Assembly: GCA_036925085.1 (NCBI GenBank) | Contig: JAUPFP010000016.1 | Coordinates: 1,023,501 to 1,087,500 of the forward strand | Direction of reading: 5' to 3' | Length of the DNA stretch: 64,000 bases | Source of the DNA: Brachycybe producta | Lineage: Eukaryota > Arthropoda > Diplopoda > Playtdesmida > Andrognathidae | Shown here: one piece after another, positions 18,401-30,900 of the stretch | Layout of the letters: the number at the start of each line of letters is the position of its first letter | Numbering within the stretch: position 1 is the stretch's first letter | Made by a program: the position numbers and the translations under genes | Notes under the pieces: generated by a model | Seen by the model: only the letters and a program-made list of their open reading frames with translations | The model's database searches: none | Told to the model about the DNA's origin: nothing

Positions 18401-19110
18401 TTTGAAGCACTACAAATCACGAAGTCCCACAGAGCCTAGGGTCCACAACAGATACGGTGTAATTGCTGGACTGTTAATTACATCAATATGATAATTACTT
18501 TGGAAGATTTTTTCTTTAGATCATCGAAACTTCTTGCCACAATTATCTTTGCCGTGATGCCCTCTGAAGGTGTACCGATACTCTTGCCAAGTCCTAGCAT
18601 TGCCATTTTCTGCTTGCGAGGTTTGATCATTACAAGGGATTCCCTGCCTCTGCAATTGTAAACCATGTAATTAAATTCTAAACTAAACTACTGGATATAG
18701 TATTATTTAATTACGAACCTTGTCCAAATGGGAACAGGGACATCTTCAGTATGAACATTATCTAAGCCACTTTTTTGAAGTGATTCCACCATGTAATCAA
18801 TTGCATTTTCGAGACTTTTACTTCCAGTTAGACGAGGTCCAAATTTGTCTACAAATTCTGCTAGAAATTTATACGTTTTTCCTTTAAATGGTCCATCGAA
18901 AACGAGCTTGCTGATATTTTGAAGAACGTCTGAGTAGCTGTTAATTTCGTTTACGAGGTTTGCATCTAGTTGACAACAATTCCTTTGTCGTTTTTCCAAT
19001 GATAATTGAATGGGTTTACAACTAAAAGTCAAAATACAGATTATTATTACACCTTTAACTACTAGTTTACTAACTTGATCCATTTTTTCAAGTTGATTCC
19101 ACATCAGCAC
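15406..19110 (-). CDS. CPQ: Carboxypeptidase Q (M28 zinc dipeptidase, secreted/lysosomal)
   Basis: Five exons: 18719-19110, 18499-18649, 17755-18004, 16076-16179 and 15406-16002, all GT/AG with agreeing phases (2, 0, 1, 0), giving 497 residues from 19110 or 488 from the ATG at 19083. The latter places a signal peptide (KLVVKGVIIICILTFS) nearer the N-terminus. The vertebrate protein is about 470 residues. Family landmarks are MLGLGKSIGTPSEGITA, IYSPHTG, the zinc site SGHIDSWDVGQGAMDDGGGA, the catalytic Glu in WTGEELG, MESDMG and the last zinc His in HHSNGDTMT. It hydrolyses small peptides outside the cell or in lysosomes. Intron 3 (16180-17754) carries a hAT element; intron 2 (18005-18498) holds AT-rich sequence only. 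Confidence 0.95.
16350..16365. repeat. Poly-C tract
   Basis: Sixteen consecutive C inside intron 3 of the carboxypeptidase gene. Confidence 0.9.
16445..17493. mobile_element. hAT-type non-autonomous transposon in CPQ intron 3
   Basis: Termini CAGGGTTTCTCAAA and TTTGAGAAACACTG are inverted repeats. The 8 bp target CTCTAGAT is perfectly duplicated (16437-16444, 17494-17501), the hallmark of hAT. The inside is largely an LTR-like sequence (16515-17453), so the hAT was probably small before the insertion. Confidence 0.85.
16515..17453 (-). mobile_element. LTR-like insertion with SR-rich ORF, nested in the hAT element
   Basis: On the minus strand it reads TGTGACACCCC...TTTGTAACA, 939 bp, like the other LTRs here. 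Near its distal end an ATG opens a frame beginning MPGSP and encoding RASRSRSRPGSPGRSPSPP. A homologous sequence is at 22457-23186. No clear target duplication was seen, so the exact ends are uncertain. Confidence 0.55.
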
Positions 19111-19540
19111 TTTTTAGTTGATCAGCTTTCGAGCAAAATGTACTAAAATGAACTATTATTTTCGTGCATGATGTGAAATTAAATACCATACTCGAACTGT
19201 TTACTTTGTCTGTGTGCTGTGTCTTGTTGTCTGGGTTGTTATGGGTTTATTTTTATGACATGTTATTTTACTTTCTATTTCGTAATTTCATTCATTTACT
19301 TAACTCCTTTGTAAAGTAATTATTATATTGAGGCTTTAGCTTTGCGGCACACTCACCTGGTTACAGACTTGTGCATTTTCCCATAATGTAACCGCATCGT
19401 GTAAACATTTATCATAGCAGGCCTATGCTGGACTGTTGTGAGACAAAAAATTAATCTCCATCAAGTTCAGTGACGGGAAACTCGGCCATGCACTAATTTC
19501 CATTTTTTGTTGAGTTCTTAGTGAGTTCTTGGTCGGGACA
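19111..19540. other. Intergenic, upstream of CPQ
   Basis: AT-rich sequence. No gene, repeat pair or clear promoter element was seen. Confidence 0.5.
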
Positions 19541-20615
19541 TATCGCACCTCGGACGGAAGAGTGGCACAACTAAAAAAATACGTTTTTAGAAAAATGAGT
19601 TTAAAGTTGCATTTTTTTCTATCTCAATCTAGTGTAGGGATAGCCAAATAAACGAATATTGTGAATAGTCAAAATTGTTTTTGCACTTGAAAAGCCTGTC
19701 AAAGTACTCCTCGAATCTTTTAATTTTAAACTCATTTTCCCCCCAAAAGTGGCTTTTTGTAACAAATTCCATATTATCGTTTTGGAATCACCCTGTATAA
19801 TTTGAAAAAATGGTATCAACAGGTTTTCACTTCATGCTTGGGGGTGGTTGGGAGGTTATCAAGACGATACCTCCCTGCGCACCAAGATGAGAAGAAAGGA
19901 CAAGAGACCTGCATCGGCGATTTTAATAGGACGTATCCTAGAGAAATCGACGATGCAGAACTCTTGGTCCGTGAGAATCTTTTTAAAGCTTATAAGAAGG
20001 ATAGAAGAATATCGTCCTTAATTGTATTGATTTATTTTACATCTTATAGATGTTATTGTTTTATATTTTGTATGTTATTGGAAGGTCCTGGTTGTGTCCA
20101 AGGAACTTGGACACACCTGGTGCCTTTGTTTTGTAAATCACATGTTTTATCGTTATTGTTTTATATAAAAACAGGACCGTGTGGATTGAGAAGGAGTCTT
20201 GTGATTGATACGAACACAGAATCACCAAGATCTTGCTCTCTTCTCAATCCACAGCGAGTCGCTGTCTTTGTCAATAAAGAGAACATTATCTTAAATATCA
20301 ATTCATGTGTGGGCTCTGTTTATTTTCGGGATGTGGGACTTTGAATTACAACCACCACTTGACCAAATGATTCGACCGACAGAAGAAGTCACCAGCAACC
20401 ACTTGTAAGCCGATTCGACTGTACTATTTTCCACCTCTGGACTCTTGAGGTACCGACCCTTGTGTTCCTGGTGTTCAAGTATACAACACAGGTGCCAATA
20501 GACCGAAAGACTTGAGCATCAACGTTCATTCGACACTTTCAAATGGCCACCAGAGATCTCTCTGTGGGCCATGAGAAAACGGGAACGTTACAGTTTTGAG
20601 TTGTGCCGTCTGAAA
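19541..20615. mobile_element. Inverted-repeat element B, interrupted by a solo LTR
   Basis: The left arm starts TATCGCACCTCGGACGGAAG. The right arm resumes after the LTR with GAGTTGTGCCGTCTG and is cut short. The same element is intact at 30416-30654, which shows what the interrupted sequence should be. Confidence 0.65.
19758..20592 (+). mobile_element. Solo LTR related to the intact Ty3 element
   Basis: This 835 bp unit starts TGTAACAAATTCC and ends AACGTTACA. It matches the 848 bp LTR along its length (CTTCATGCTTGGGGGTGG, CAGGTGCCAATAGACCGAAAGACTTGA and others). TATA lies near 20160 and AATAAA at 20273. The ATG at 20543 opens MATRDLSVGHEKTGTL, which is open to the LTR end. Flanks CTTTT/GTTTT look like a 5 bp target duplication with one change. 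The internal part was lost by LTR recombination. Confidence 0.85.
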
Positions 20616-20995
20616 GTTTTTCTTTTTTTTACAATAAAATTTTACTAAAAGTTATGAAAAGTATTAAATTATATTGATACAGTCACCGTAATGTCCAAAA
20701 TTTTGCAGCCCACATAGTAAATTTTATGGCATACCCTTTGAGAACCACTATTATAGTGCCATGTTCACACAAAACATGTTTGTATAGTCATGTTTGGATA
20801 GTCATAAAATGACAGAGCATAAGCAGTGACAAAGTCAGATATAATTGTCATAAGTTTATGACTTTTTTCTGTATTGTGACATTCTCAAACTGGAAAACCT
20901 TTGTGAATTTTATTATTATAATGCCATTTTTTGCTGGAAAATATTGTTAATTCTTATCTTTGGAGCTTGGAGGGGGGTCGGTGTCGGTATAACAC

Positions 20996-21549
20996 TGTAG
21001 AGCTCTTGTTACGGGGCTCAGGTTGTAGACTCTCTTGACTATAGCGGATACCGCTTTTCGTTAAGAGAGTTTGTGATATACTACCTGAGTCCAACGGTGC
21101 CGGGGTCATTCTCCTAGATATTACGTTGAATCGTCAATGCTGGAAAAGTATGGTTGATACAGGCGAGATGGATGCAGATTGACAATGTACTTATTTTATT
21201 ATGCCCAATCATTAAACCATAATAAAGCAGAGAAGGGTTACGACTGTGGCGTGCTTTTGCCACTGGACCATTGAATGAGTTATAACTTCATATTTTCGAT
21301 ATCAGAGAATGGACCCAGAATCTATCGAAACATGGTCTTTTATACTTAGGGGGTGTGTACACCTTTTTAGGGGTACCCATGCCCTAGGGACCATGCTTCG
21401 ATGGGTATCCATCCACCGGTACCGGAACCAGGATGTGTCTTGTAGCTTGGGGTCTTCAATAGGGAGGGAAGGGACGGAAGTACGTCCCTTAGATCCCAGG
21501 GACCCCCAGGCTATGAGAGGGACAGAAAGGCGAAATACAGGGTGTTACA
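20996..21549 (-). mobile_element. Degenerate LTR-like sequence
   Basis: On the minus strand it starts TGTAACACCCTGTA and shares CATAGCCTGGGGG with the LTR at 63003. It then has a TATA box (TATAAAAGACCATG near 21345) and AATAAA (near 21205). The distal boundary is a guess and no target duplication was found. Confidence 0.5.
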
Positions 21550-21699
21550 ACCTATATCTTTGGGGTGCTTTTTTTGTTTTGAAACCAATGTTGTAAAGCT
21601 CACTGATTTAAAGAAAACCCCTATCTTGGTTTTTCTGCAAGAAGTTGTTCAGGTTCAAAGTAATATTTGATATATTTCTCGCACTTGTTTTAGCAAACA

Positions 21700-22095
21700 A
21701 ATTTCAAGTATTTATGGTATTATTAAATGCATTTTATTTTTCTAAAATGGCAGCCCATAATATAAATTTAAATTACTGCTAGTAAAATATCCTACAATTT
21801 GATACACATTGGGATATTTTAATTATTGCTTTGTATTTTTTCATGGAGCAAAAGAGATCATTGAATTGGGCATATTATCAAACATGAAATGTGTATTCTA
21901 CTTCGTCACGCAATATTGTAATTCATTTCCACTCTAATGTTACTTGTTTGTTGTTAGATATGATGAAGTTAAAATGTTTCCATGGTAACTAAAAAAATAA
22001 GTGATCTCTAATTTTGTCATCTTTTAATTATCTTAATGCAGCATAATCATTTAGATTGTAAACATCCTATTGTTGCTTCTTCATTAGGGTATTTT
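21700..22095. repeat. Direct repeat, copy 1
   Basis: About 0.4 kb similar to 23615-23985, in the same orientation and 1.9 kb apart. Shared blocks include AAAAGAGATCATTGAATTGGG and AATGTTTCCATGGTAACT. Non-coding. Confidence 0.75.
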
Positions 22096-22217
22096 TGTTT
22101 ATTTTATAAATATTATGTTGAATTATTATGTAGGTTTAGGGGTTTGGCACACACGCGCAATGTATTTTTTTATGGAAAGACACCAACCTTAACACACAAT
22201 TAAAAGTCGCCTGTGTG

Positions 22218-22445
22218 CCTTACACAGGCCTCGCTCCGTGCGATTTTATCCTGTTTCGAAAGTTGAAAATTATCAATGGTGATCACTTTGTCAATCTGGA
22301 TGAAATTTAAGCAGTTACAAAACATTCTCAACAGTTTCACAAAAGGACTTTCAGGAGTGCTTTTAAAAATCGAGAGGATGCTGACAAAGGCGTATGCAGA
22401 AGAGAACGGTCTTGCATTGCTAATGCATTACGTTATGGTCTGAAC
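22218..22445 (+). pseudogene. Mariner-type transposase C-terminal relic
   Basis: The frame reads PYTGLAPCDFILFRKLK, matching the conserved block of mariner transposases around the third catalytic Asp, then more weakly similar sequence. A stop interrupts it near 22306 and the N-terminal part is missing, so it is inactive. Confidence 0.65.
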
Positions 22446-22456
22446 CAGCTTTAAAA

Positions 22457-23186
22457 CATGTCCGGTGACACTGGACAGACCCAGATGATTTTTCTGAAAT
22501 CATTTATACATTTCGGAGACGTGAGTTCCAAAAAAGAAAATATTTTGGGATCAGAGATCGCCATTGTTCAGTCCGACAGATGGGCGACCCCTGGTCACAG
22601 GTGGCCCCTCCAAAGGGTCAAAGTAACAAAACAAGCACACGAGGTACCCTCGGCAGGACAGTAGGCAGAAATGTTGCGGGAACAGAATGTTTCCCTCCTC
22701 GGAATTAAGTCGGAAAATATCCTGAGCCCAAAGAGTCTCCTGAGCCCAAAGAGTCTCTTGACTTAGAATATTTTCCAAGTAGTTGCTTTTATTTTATATC
22801 GCTTGTAATGTATCACATTATTGTATGAAATAAACCAGTTTAATCGCTTAAGAAGAGTTTTTCTTGTTCGCAAAGACACCTCTGGGAGGTGTAGAGTCAT
22901 CGCTGTATTTTTAAATTGTGGGAACTAGGGAGTCCTGTCTACACGGAAACCCCAAAAGGATCGACAATGCCAGGGAGTCCGACTGCAATCAGAGCGGAGG
23001 CGCGACCAAGGACCGTGCATCCAGGTCAACCAGTAGACCTGGATCACCCGGCAGGTCACAAAGCCCGTGCTCAGAGAGTGTGGAGCGTCACACCACTCGA
23101 ACTCAACCGGCTGGTCGGGGACCAGCCACCCAACAGAAAGACAGTCAAAATCAAGAACAGCCTGGGCGGGGTCCAGGCATACTACA
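22457..23186 (+). mobile_element. Truncated LTR-like sequence with SR-rich frame
   Basis: Homologous to 16515-17453 in opposite orientation, beginning where the mariner relic stops. AATAAA lies near 22830. The SR-rich stretch RASRSTSRPGSPGRSQSP is kept, but a 1 nt deletion relative to the other copy breaks the frame from its ATG (22968). Confidence 0.55.
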
Positions 23187-23200
23187 CTTGAAATGTAAAA

Positions 23201-23461
23201 TAGACACCTAAGTAATTGATTACGAAGCCACTAAGGAACTAAGGAAAACCAAAAGTCAGAAATAAAAATTAAACTTAAAAAAAAAAGCATGCAATAAGAC
23301 AATACAAATGATTGTCAATTATCACAAAGGATAGTCTACACAACACCAATAGGAGAGGAAGTACCTTTATTAGTTTCACCACAGCCAAGTGAATCATCAG
23401 TAGGCCTTTGTTGAATTCTCAGTCTTTGGTTGCTTTGTAATCAATTACTTATATGTGTCTA
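23201..23461. mobile_element. Small inverted-repeat element
   Basis: TAGACACCTAAGTAATTGAT at the left is matched by the reverse complement ending GTGTCTA at 23461. It is 261 bp and non-coding. Confidence 0.65.
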
Positions 23462-23614
23462 GCTATTTACACACTTGATTTTAAGAACATTTTTCTGTAA
23501 ACAAAACTGTTACAAATTGGGATTAAAAAATGTTGTTCCATTATAATGGAACTAACTCTTTTGGAGGGGATTGCTAGTATCATAGCTGCTTTAACAAACA
23601 AATATCTAGTGATT

Positions 23615-23985
23615 ATTTTATTATTAAACGCATTTTATTTTTTTCTAAAATGGCAGCATTTAAAATGAATATCATTTACTACTAGACAAACAAACTACTA
23701 TTTGCTACACAATGGAAATTTTTTGTTATTTTTGCTAAAAGAGATCATTGAATTGGGTATATTATCAAACATGAAATGGGTAATTCTACTTTGTCACGCT
23801 ATATTGTAATTAATTGCCACTCTGATGTCACTTGTTTGTTGTTTGACATGATACAGTTAAAATGTTTCCATGGTAACTTAAAAAAAATAAGAGATCTCTG
23901 ATTTTGTCATCCTTTAATTATCTTAATGCATCTTTACCATTCATACTGTAAGCATCCTATTGTACCTTCTTCATTTAGGTATTGT
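23615..23985. repeat. Direct repeat, copy 2
   Basis: Second copy of the 21700-22095 sequence, about 0.9 kb upstream of the channel gene start. Substitutions and small indels between copies show it is not recent. Confidence 0.75.
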
Positions 23986-24102
23986 TTTTTGTTGTTGCTT
24001 ATTTTAAGAGTATTATTTTAAAACTGATCACATTAACTCTATATAAAATAATTAACAGTTGAAATCAAAGTGAAACTTTTGGTTTAAAATTTTTATTTGT
24101 AC

Positions 24103-24104
24103 AC

Positions 24105-24139
<35 letters not shown>
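24103..24139. repeat. (ATT)n microsatellite
   Basis: About twelve trinucleotide units; possibly the tail of a lost LINE, which is inference. Confidence 0.9.
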
Positions 24140-24429
24140 GTTTAAGTGGTTTTTTAAAGTAGCCATTGAAAAAATATGCGAATCAAAAAGAACTCTGATT
24201 ATTCGGCATTGCAGAGAAAGAAAAGAATAAAAGTGCTTTAAAAAATAAAAGAAGTAATGACTCAATTGAAGGTTAATTTCTTATTGATAACTTTTCATAG
24301 TAACTTCAAATTTAAACTATTTTTGTTTTTATTATTTCGTTAAAATGTGAAATAAACATCAAATGTGATCTTTTGCGAATTTCCACAAAAGCTTATTTTT
24401 TAAATACCCTATAATCTATGGGATCTATT

Positions 24430-24785
24430 AAAGTGGTTTATTCATTTGTTATTAAAGGGGCGCAACCAACTCTTGAACTCTTGATTATTTTGTTTTTAAG
24501 AAAAGGAAAAAAACTCGAATGCGTTTTAGAAACTAGAAGAGTAGCTGACTCACTTAATAGTATCTTTCAAAATAAGCTTTGATGACCTAACTTTAAGCAG
24601 ATGATATTTTTTAATTTTTGTCTATAAAAAGTTTATTTTGAAATATATCAACATGAAGATATCTTTTAGCACTTGAGCTAACCTTCTAGTTTCTAAACTT
24701 GTTTTCTATTATCTCTTAATTTTGCTACTGAAACACAAAAGAAACAAGAGTTCGAAAGTTAGCTGTTCGTGAATCATGAACTCTT
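24430..24785. mobile_element. Inverted-repeat element A
   Basis: Arms carry GTTTTAGAAACTAGAAG...TATCTTTCAAAATAAGCTT and its reverse complement (24620-24702). One of at least seven copies of this long-arm palindromic family in the window. Confidence 0.6.
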
Positions 24786-24909
24786 TTTTGTTTTTTAAGC
24801 ACTTTTGAAGTTTTTATTAAGATTTTTACTCCTATGCAGACTCAATTTATGCTGTTTTTCTCAATTTAAAATAGTTTATATTTATTTACTCATTCTTTAG
24901 TTGTGAAAG

Positions 24910-27900
24910 ATGGATTTGCCCGAGCATATTGTCGTATCTCCAGTGACACATGAGAGCAAGGATTCAACAACAGACGCGACAACGCAAATTCCACCCGAGA
25001 TTTACGTAATCCATCCCTGTGTTCCAGATGATGTATTCTCAGTATCTGGTGTTAACAATCCGATGTTTACTGGTAAAACTCACCATGAAAATGTTTCATT
25101 TTTTTTTCTATCTGCTTCTATAAAATTTGAAGTTTTATTTTTGTTTAGGAGACATTTCATTGACCTCATCTCGAGATTCCAGCTACAATCTTCAGATCGA
25201 TGATGTTGATCGAAATAACCAACTCCTTTCTGCACATTCATTGCCTTATTTGCCATCTGTCAAAACTTGGGATAACTTTTCTGCTACTTCGCCATCATTG
25301 ACGAACACCACCTATTCGTAAGTTGTTTCTTCGTCCAGTTTCATTGAGTTGAAATTTATTATAACTTTGTAGTTAAACATGTTGAAGAGAGTCTTTGAGA
25401 AAATTTTTTTTTACTAATTGTAGTTATTTAGGTACCATTGTGAAATGCGAACAAAGCAGTGTCTTATGGTATTAGGGGTATCCATTGTATTATAGCAAAT
25501 TATTCGTAGTATTAGGACAAATCATCATGGTATTTTTGGCATTAGGTCAAATAATAATGGCATTCATGGTGTTGAGGCAACTTGTTTTAGAGTTTCTACA
25601 TGAAATGGTATCATTGAAAGTTTTCTTTTTGTTGAACTGTGTTCAAATAATTGATAACAGGGTTAGTGACAATCTTCATTTTTGGGTGAAGTACAGAATG
25701 GTATTAGGGCAAGTATTCCTCCAGGTTAGGTTTCACTATATTACGTTAAATCTTTCTTTACGTCGAACGGTAAATGGTGACAACTTTCTTTTGGAAAATT
25801 ATCCCATAGTCAGGTAGATGCATGAAGTAGAATGGCAATTTTGACAAATTATTTGAAATTTATAAGGAACATCAAAGAGCAAACATTGAAGAAAATGTTT
25901 TAAATGTTTTTGATGCAAATGTAGATTGAGATACTTAATGTTTTAGAAACAACTTTTGAAAGAAATTCCAAATTTATTTGAAACTAGAAGAGTTAAATAA
26001 TTTTGAAAAAAAGGTATATTTGTCCAACTGTTGTGTGCTTATTGCATTTATATTGTTTTATACTTTGTTACTATAGGTTGGACATGGACAAGGGTTTATT
26101 CATATACGAAAAAATGCATTCATTGATCGCATCCTTCTCTCGAAGAGCGCGAAAGATGAAGCAGGACATTGTGAGGCCAGTAACACCTTCTTCTGGAAGT
26201 GAGTTCAGTTTAGGTAAAAGAAAAATCCTACAAGTTAATTGTCAATATCCAGCTTGTGTGTTGTAATGTTGCTGTACATTATTATTGTTACAAGCTTTTA
26301 TTAAAGTTGAGATGACCGTTGTCCGTTTGTGTGGACTTGTATTTTTCCTATTCTAACCAACTTCACCATAACCCTAGAGAGCTGAAATATTGTACACAGC
26401 CTCCTCTAATAGTACGACTTGCTAACCTATCAAATTTTGACGGATCCTCGAATGACCCTTTCCAGGATCCGCCGTTATATGAGGGAGGGTACCTTAAATA
26501 ACGTACTTTTTAACAAAATAAAAAAATTACACTCCCGTAGTCTCAAAAAAAAAAAACACGTCTTAGTAGAAATAAAAGCTTGTACCGAAAAACGTAGCTA
26601 AGTCATATTTACTTGTTTTATTTCAAGATTCGTACGTGTCTTACAATGGTTCACGTCATCACAACTTCTCCGGAGTAACCTCCAGATCTTCGTCTCGTCG
26701 TGACTCCAAGGAACACTATGAACGCAATCTAAATACATTCTATAAATTTAGGATTTCTTCCAAATGGTGTAACATAGGTTCACTAATTTCAGCTTGCCTT
26801 CAACTTTTTCAAACCATTGAACCTCAAAGTAAGAATTTTTAATTGAGGGCATATTATTCGGTTCACATATGTCACAAGCACGGCCAGTTCTATTGTTTTT
26901 GCTGCTACGAGGCCAGATTATTTGCCTGCCAGTACCTCTTATTTTTGCTGCTTTCCACACCACCTATTACCTAATTTATTTATTTTAGTTATTTAAACTA
27001 AAAAAAAATCATTAAAAGGTGGTTTTAAAATGTAAACGCCTCATAAACTGGTTATTCTGCCTTTCAGGAGCTAAATTAAGAAAAACTTGAAAGTGTTTTA
27101 GAAACTAGAATGATAGCTCCAGCGCCGCTGCATGGGTATAAGGTGCCCTTGTGCAAACTCGTATAAAGAAAAGACAAGAAAAATGCGTGATTAGTACAGG
27201 GAGAGTGGCAGAGTCTTGCATATACACTGACATTATATATTAGCGTGCTATCTATGGGGCATTGGGTGTTGTTTAGAATAGTGCCAATGTTTAAGGTATA
27301 TTGTCATAATTTCATAAATGTCACTTGAAGCATTTTTTACTGTTTAGGTAAATGTTATATTTTGTGGTTGCTGTTCATGTCATTGTGCTATTTGTACAAT
27401 GCTTGCGGAATATTTCTGCGAGCTGCATTTCCGTACGAGACTCCAGACAACGTCCATTTGTTGCTTGCTCTTGATTATACATCAGATGCTGCGTACTTGA
27501 TTGATCTGTTAGTCATGAAACCTCGTATCAAAGTTCTTCTAAATGGTTTTTGGGTTGTAAGTTCCTTCTAGCAATGTATTCAATTAAGCATATAGTTTCC
27601 TCAAAGTAAGCTGAAGCTTGTGACGTCAGAGGGGTTGACAACAAATTTAGGTTTGTGTCATTTTGTCTGATACAAAAGAATCCAAGAATCCCATTGTTTT
27701 AACTGATGAGAACGTTTGCTATTATCCATTTTCTATCAGACTGAATGGCACAATCCTAAATTTTTTGTCAACCTGTCTGACGTCACAAGCATCATCTTAC
27801 GGTGAGGCAACTTTATCTCTGATTTAAAGTATGGACGAAACACATGATTTAAAATACAAGAATGATTTTTAACTTTTTGAACCCCATATTATTGTTTTTT

Positions 27901-30900
27901 TAGTTTGTTTTATTTTTTCACACCAATTTATTAATAATTCGAATTCTATTTATTTGGTTTTTTAAAGTTTACTACAAAAGTTACTTCCAATGAATTTCAA
28001 TCTGCACCAAAAATAATCCATAAATATTTTGCATTTAATTTAAATGTAAAACTAGACTATTGAAAATATGAATATTGAAACTAGTTTAATTAACTTAACC
28101 ATAAACTTATTAACTTAACTTTAGTATACACTCTGCACATTAACTACAATTTTAGTTAATCTGCAGATTTCCTTCTAAATTGTTGGTTTTGTAGATTTAT
28201 TAGTGAATTTTTAGACTGACTGATTTTCAATGTTGATGGTAAGATCAAAATAAAATTCGATTTGTTTTATTTATTTAAAAACAAATGATATTTTTTTCTT
28301 TCCAATTTTGAAATCAACTTAGTCCCAAATTCAAGAAGAAAACTTGCAAATTAAACTTTAATTTGAACCATCTGAAATTTAAGTTCAAGTGCCAAGTTTT
28401 CTTCTTGGATTTAGGCCTGCAAATCTAATAATTAATAACATGTTTCATTTTAGGATGACTTTAAAGTTACAAGCAAAGTCTACATGAAAAGTTGGAATTT
28501 TTTGGTTAGTTCCTTTTTTTTTACTGTAGTTTTCAGGAGGTTTTAATTATTGAAAATAATTTTAATTATTCTTTTTCTTCCATTAGCTCGACGCCATGTC
28601 ACTTCTTCCAATCAATTTCTTGTATTTACGCTACGATGGAAACCCGTTGCTTCGTTTGCCTCGATTACTAAAGGTGAAATATCATTTATTGCAAAATTAA
28701 AGGCACTTTGTTTAGATGGTTTATGAACAGCTGATTTTCGATCTCTGATTATTCTGTGTTTCAGGAGAAAAAATGAGGAAAACTAGAAAGTATTTTACAA
28801 ACTAGAAGGGTAGCTCAATCGCTTAAGGGTATTTTCATGTTGATATCTTTCAAAATAAACTTTTTAGAAATAAAAATTAAAAAAACATCGCCAGCTAAAC
28901 GTGATCTGCTTGATGCTGAATCATTTTAAAAGTCACAAAAAGCTTATTTTGAAAGATATCAACATGAAAATGCCCTTTTTAAGTGATTAATGTGACGAGG
29001 CTGGCCCTTTAGCACCATCCTTTTGGGGTGGTGCGGGCTGCTTCCCAGTCCCTGATTTAACTGGGCGCAACATTCTGATTGTTCAGGTACTTAACTGAGC
29101 ACACAGCCTCTCGCGAACGGCCGTCTTAAAGGCTCACAAAAAGACCTTACTGATTTAGCCAGAGCCTCCTCACGCTCTCGAGCAGGAACACACTCAGTCT
29201 CGACTCGGAAATCTTATGTATAGTTGCATAACAGACGTCGACGATACTAGTCCTCTTTAGCCCGGTCTGAAGGTGCCAACCAGAGGGACTCAGAGCGTTT
29301 TTGAGTGCCTCTGTTGGTGTTGTAGATAAAGGCTAAAGTTCCTCTTCATTATTTTCACTGTGGAGAAAATAACTGACACAAGTTTTATGAGGTATAAAAG
29401 GTTCTTTTTTATCTATCACAACTTTGTACGATTACATAGTTATATCCTTTAAATTGACGATACAATTATTGACTAAATACTTGAATATGACATTCACTAT
29501 CTTGAACTTTCTAGTTCAACCACTATATTCCAACTTTCTCATCGAATTGTCTATTCAAAACTCTCGAGCTGAACTGTCCTCAAACATAAGTGGCACGGCA
29601 CTTTCGTTCTGTCTCAAGGGAGGGGCGCCTGTCACCTGAGGGCTCAATGACAGGCCAACTGGACCAATCATTGCCCTAGGCTGAGAATATTACCTTTTAA
29701 GGAAAGGCATTTTTGGGACTCTTTTCCCAATTTCTCACGGTTCAACTTGGTTCCTCGAATTCACTAAGAATTCAGGCCACCCAAGTCTGGACATCTGTGC
29801 TCAGTGAGGTGCCATTCTTGCAAGAGGGAATTTCTACGGGTGTTCCACAAGTATGCAGATACAGGGTGTCACATTAAGCTACCTTTCTAGCTTCTGAAAC
29901 ACATTCAAGTTTCTCCTCATTTTCCACCTAAAAAACAAAAAACAAAAATAATCGGAGTTCAAGAGGTGTTTATCTATTTTAAACCATCTTAATTACTGAA
30001 TCTATTTCTGGTAGATTCAAACATTTTGGGAGTTTTTCAGACGATTTGAGAGTATTGCAAAGTCACCTTATTTCATAAGGTATACAATGCTAGTTAATTT
30101 ATTTAAAATTTAGACAAAACACTTTTTATTGTATTTTTTTAAAATTATTTATAGAATTGGACACACTGTGATTTATATGCTGTTTTTGATTCATTTAAAC
30201 GCATGTGCTTATTACGCTTATTCTGATTATGAGGGAATTGGAAGACCCGATAATATGTGGGTCTATAATGGTGAAGGCAATGCGTAAGTCTTGTCTTTAT
30301 TAATAGTTAATTTATTATTATTTATAATAATGCATTTTTTTGGTTCACAATGACGTTCTTCACATTTCTTGCCGTCATTTATTTTTTAATTAATGTTCAT
30401 AATATGAAAGCAATATATCGCACTACGGCTGGAAGATTAGCACAATTCAAAAAATCACTTATTTGGGAAAATGAGTTTAAAGTTAGATCTAAGAGAAGAG
30501 CTTTTCAAGTGCAAAAACCTTTCTAACTATTCACATTAGCGGGTTATTTGTTTCTCATACAATAGATTGAGATAGAAAAAATGCAACTTTAAACTCATTT
30601 TTCTAATAAAGTGGGTTTTTTTAGTTGTGCCATCCTTCCAGCCGAGGTGCGGTATGTGTAATAAGAAAAAAAAATAATTATGCGTTTTTATGCTCTCCTA
30701 CTGCCAACCTTTGATTAATTGCGAGAATTACATAGCTTCTACAGCAAGGGGTTTGCAACCTATTTTTTCAATGTAGCCAAATGTGTTTTGGGCGAATGAC
30801 AAGTTGTGTTGTTAGTAACTTATTTAACGTTGATTTCAACATCGAAGGACATACAAGTCAATCCACAACCAAGTCCAGTCAAGTTACAAGTCCAATCAAA

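Noticed and set aside
21309..21596. 95-codon frame on the plus strand
   Set aside because: Lies antisense in a degenerate LTR next to its TATA region; composition-driven.
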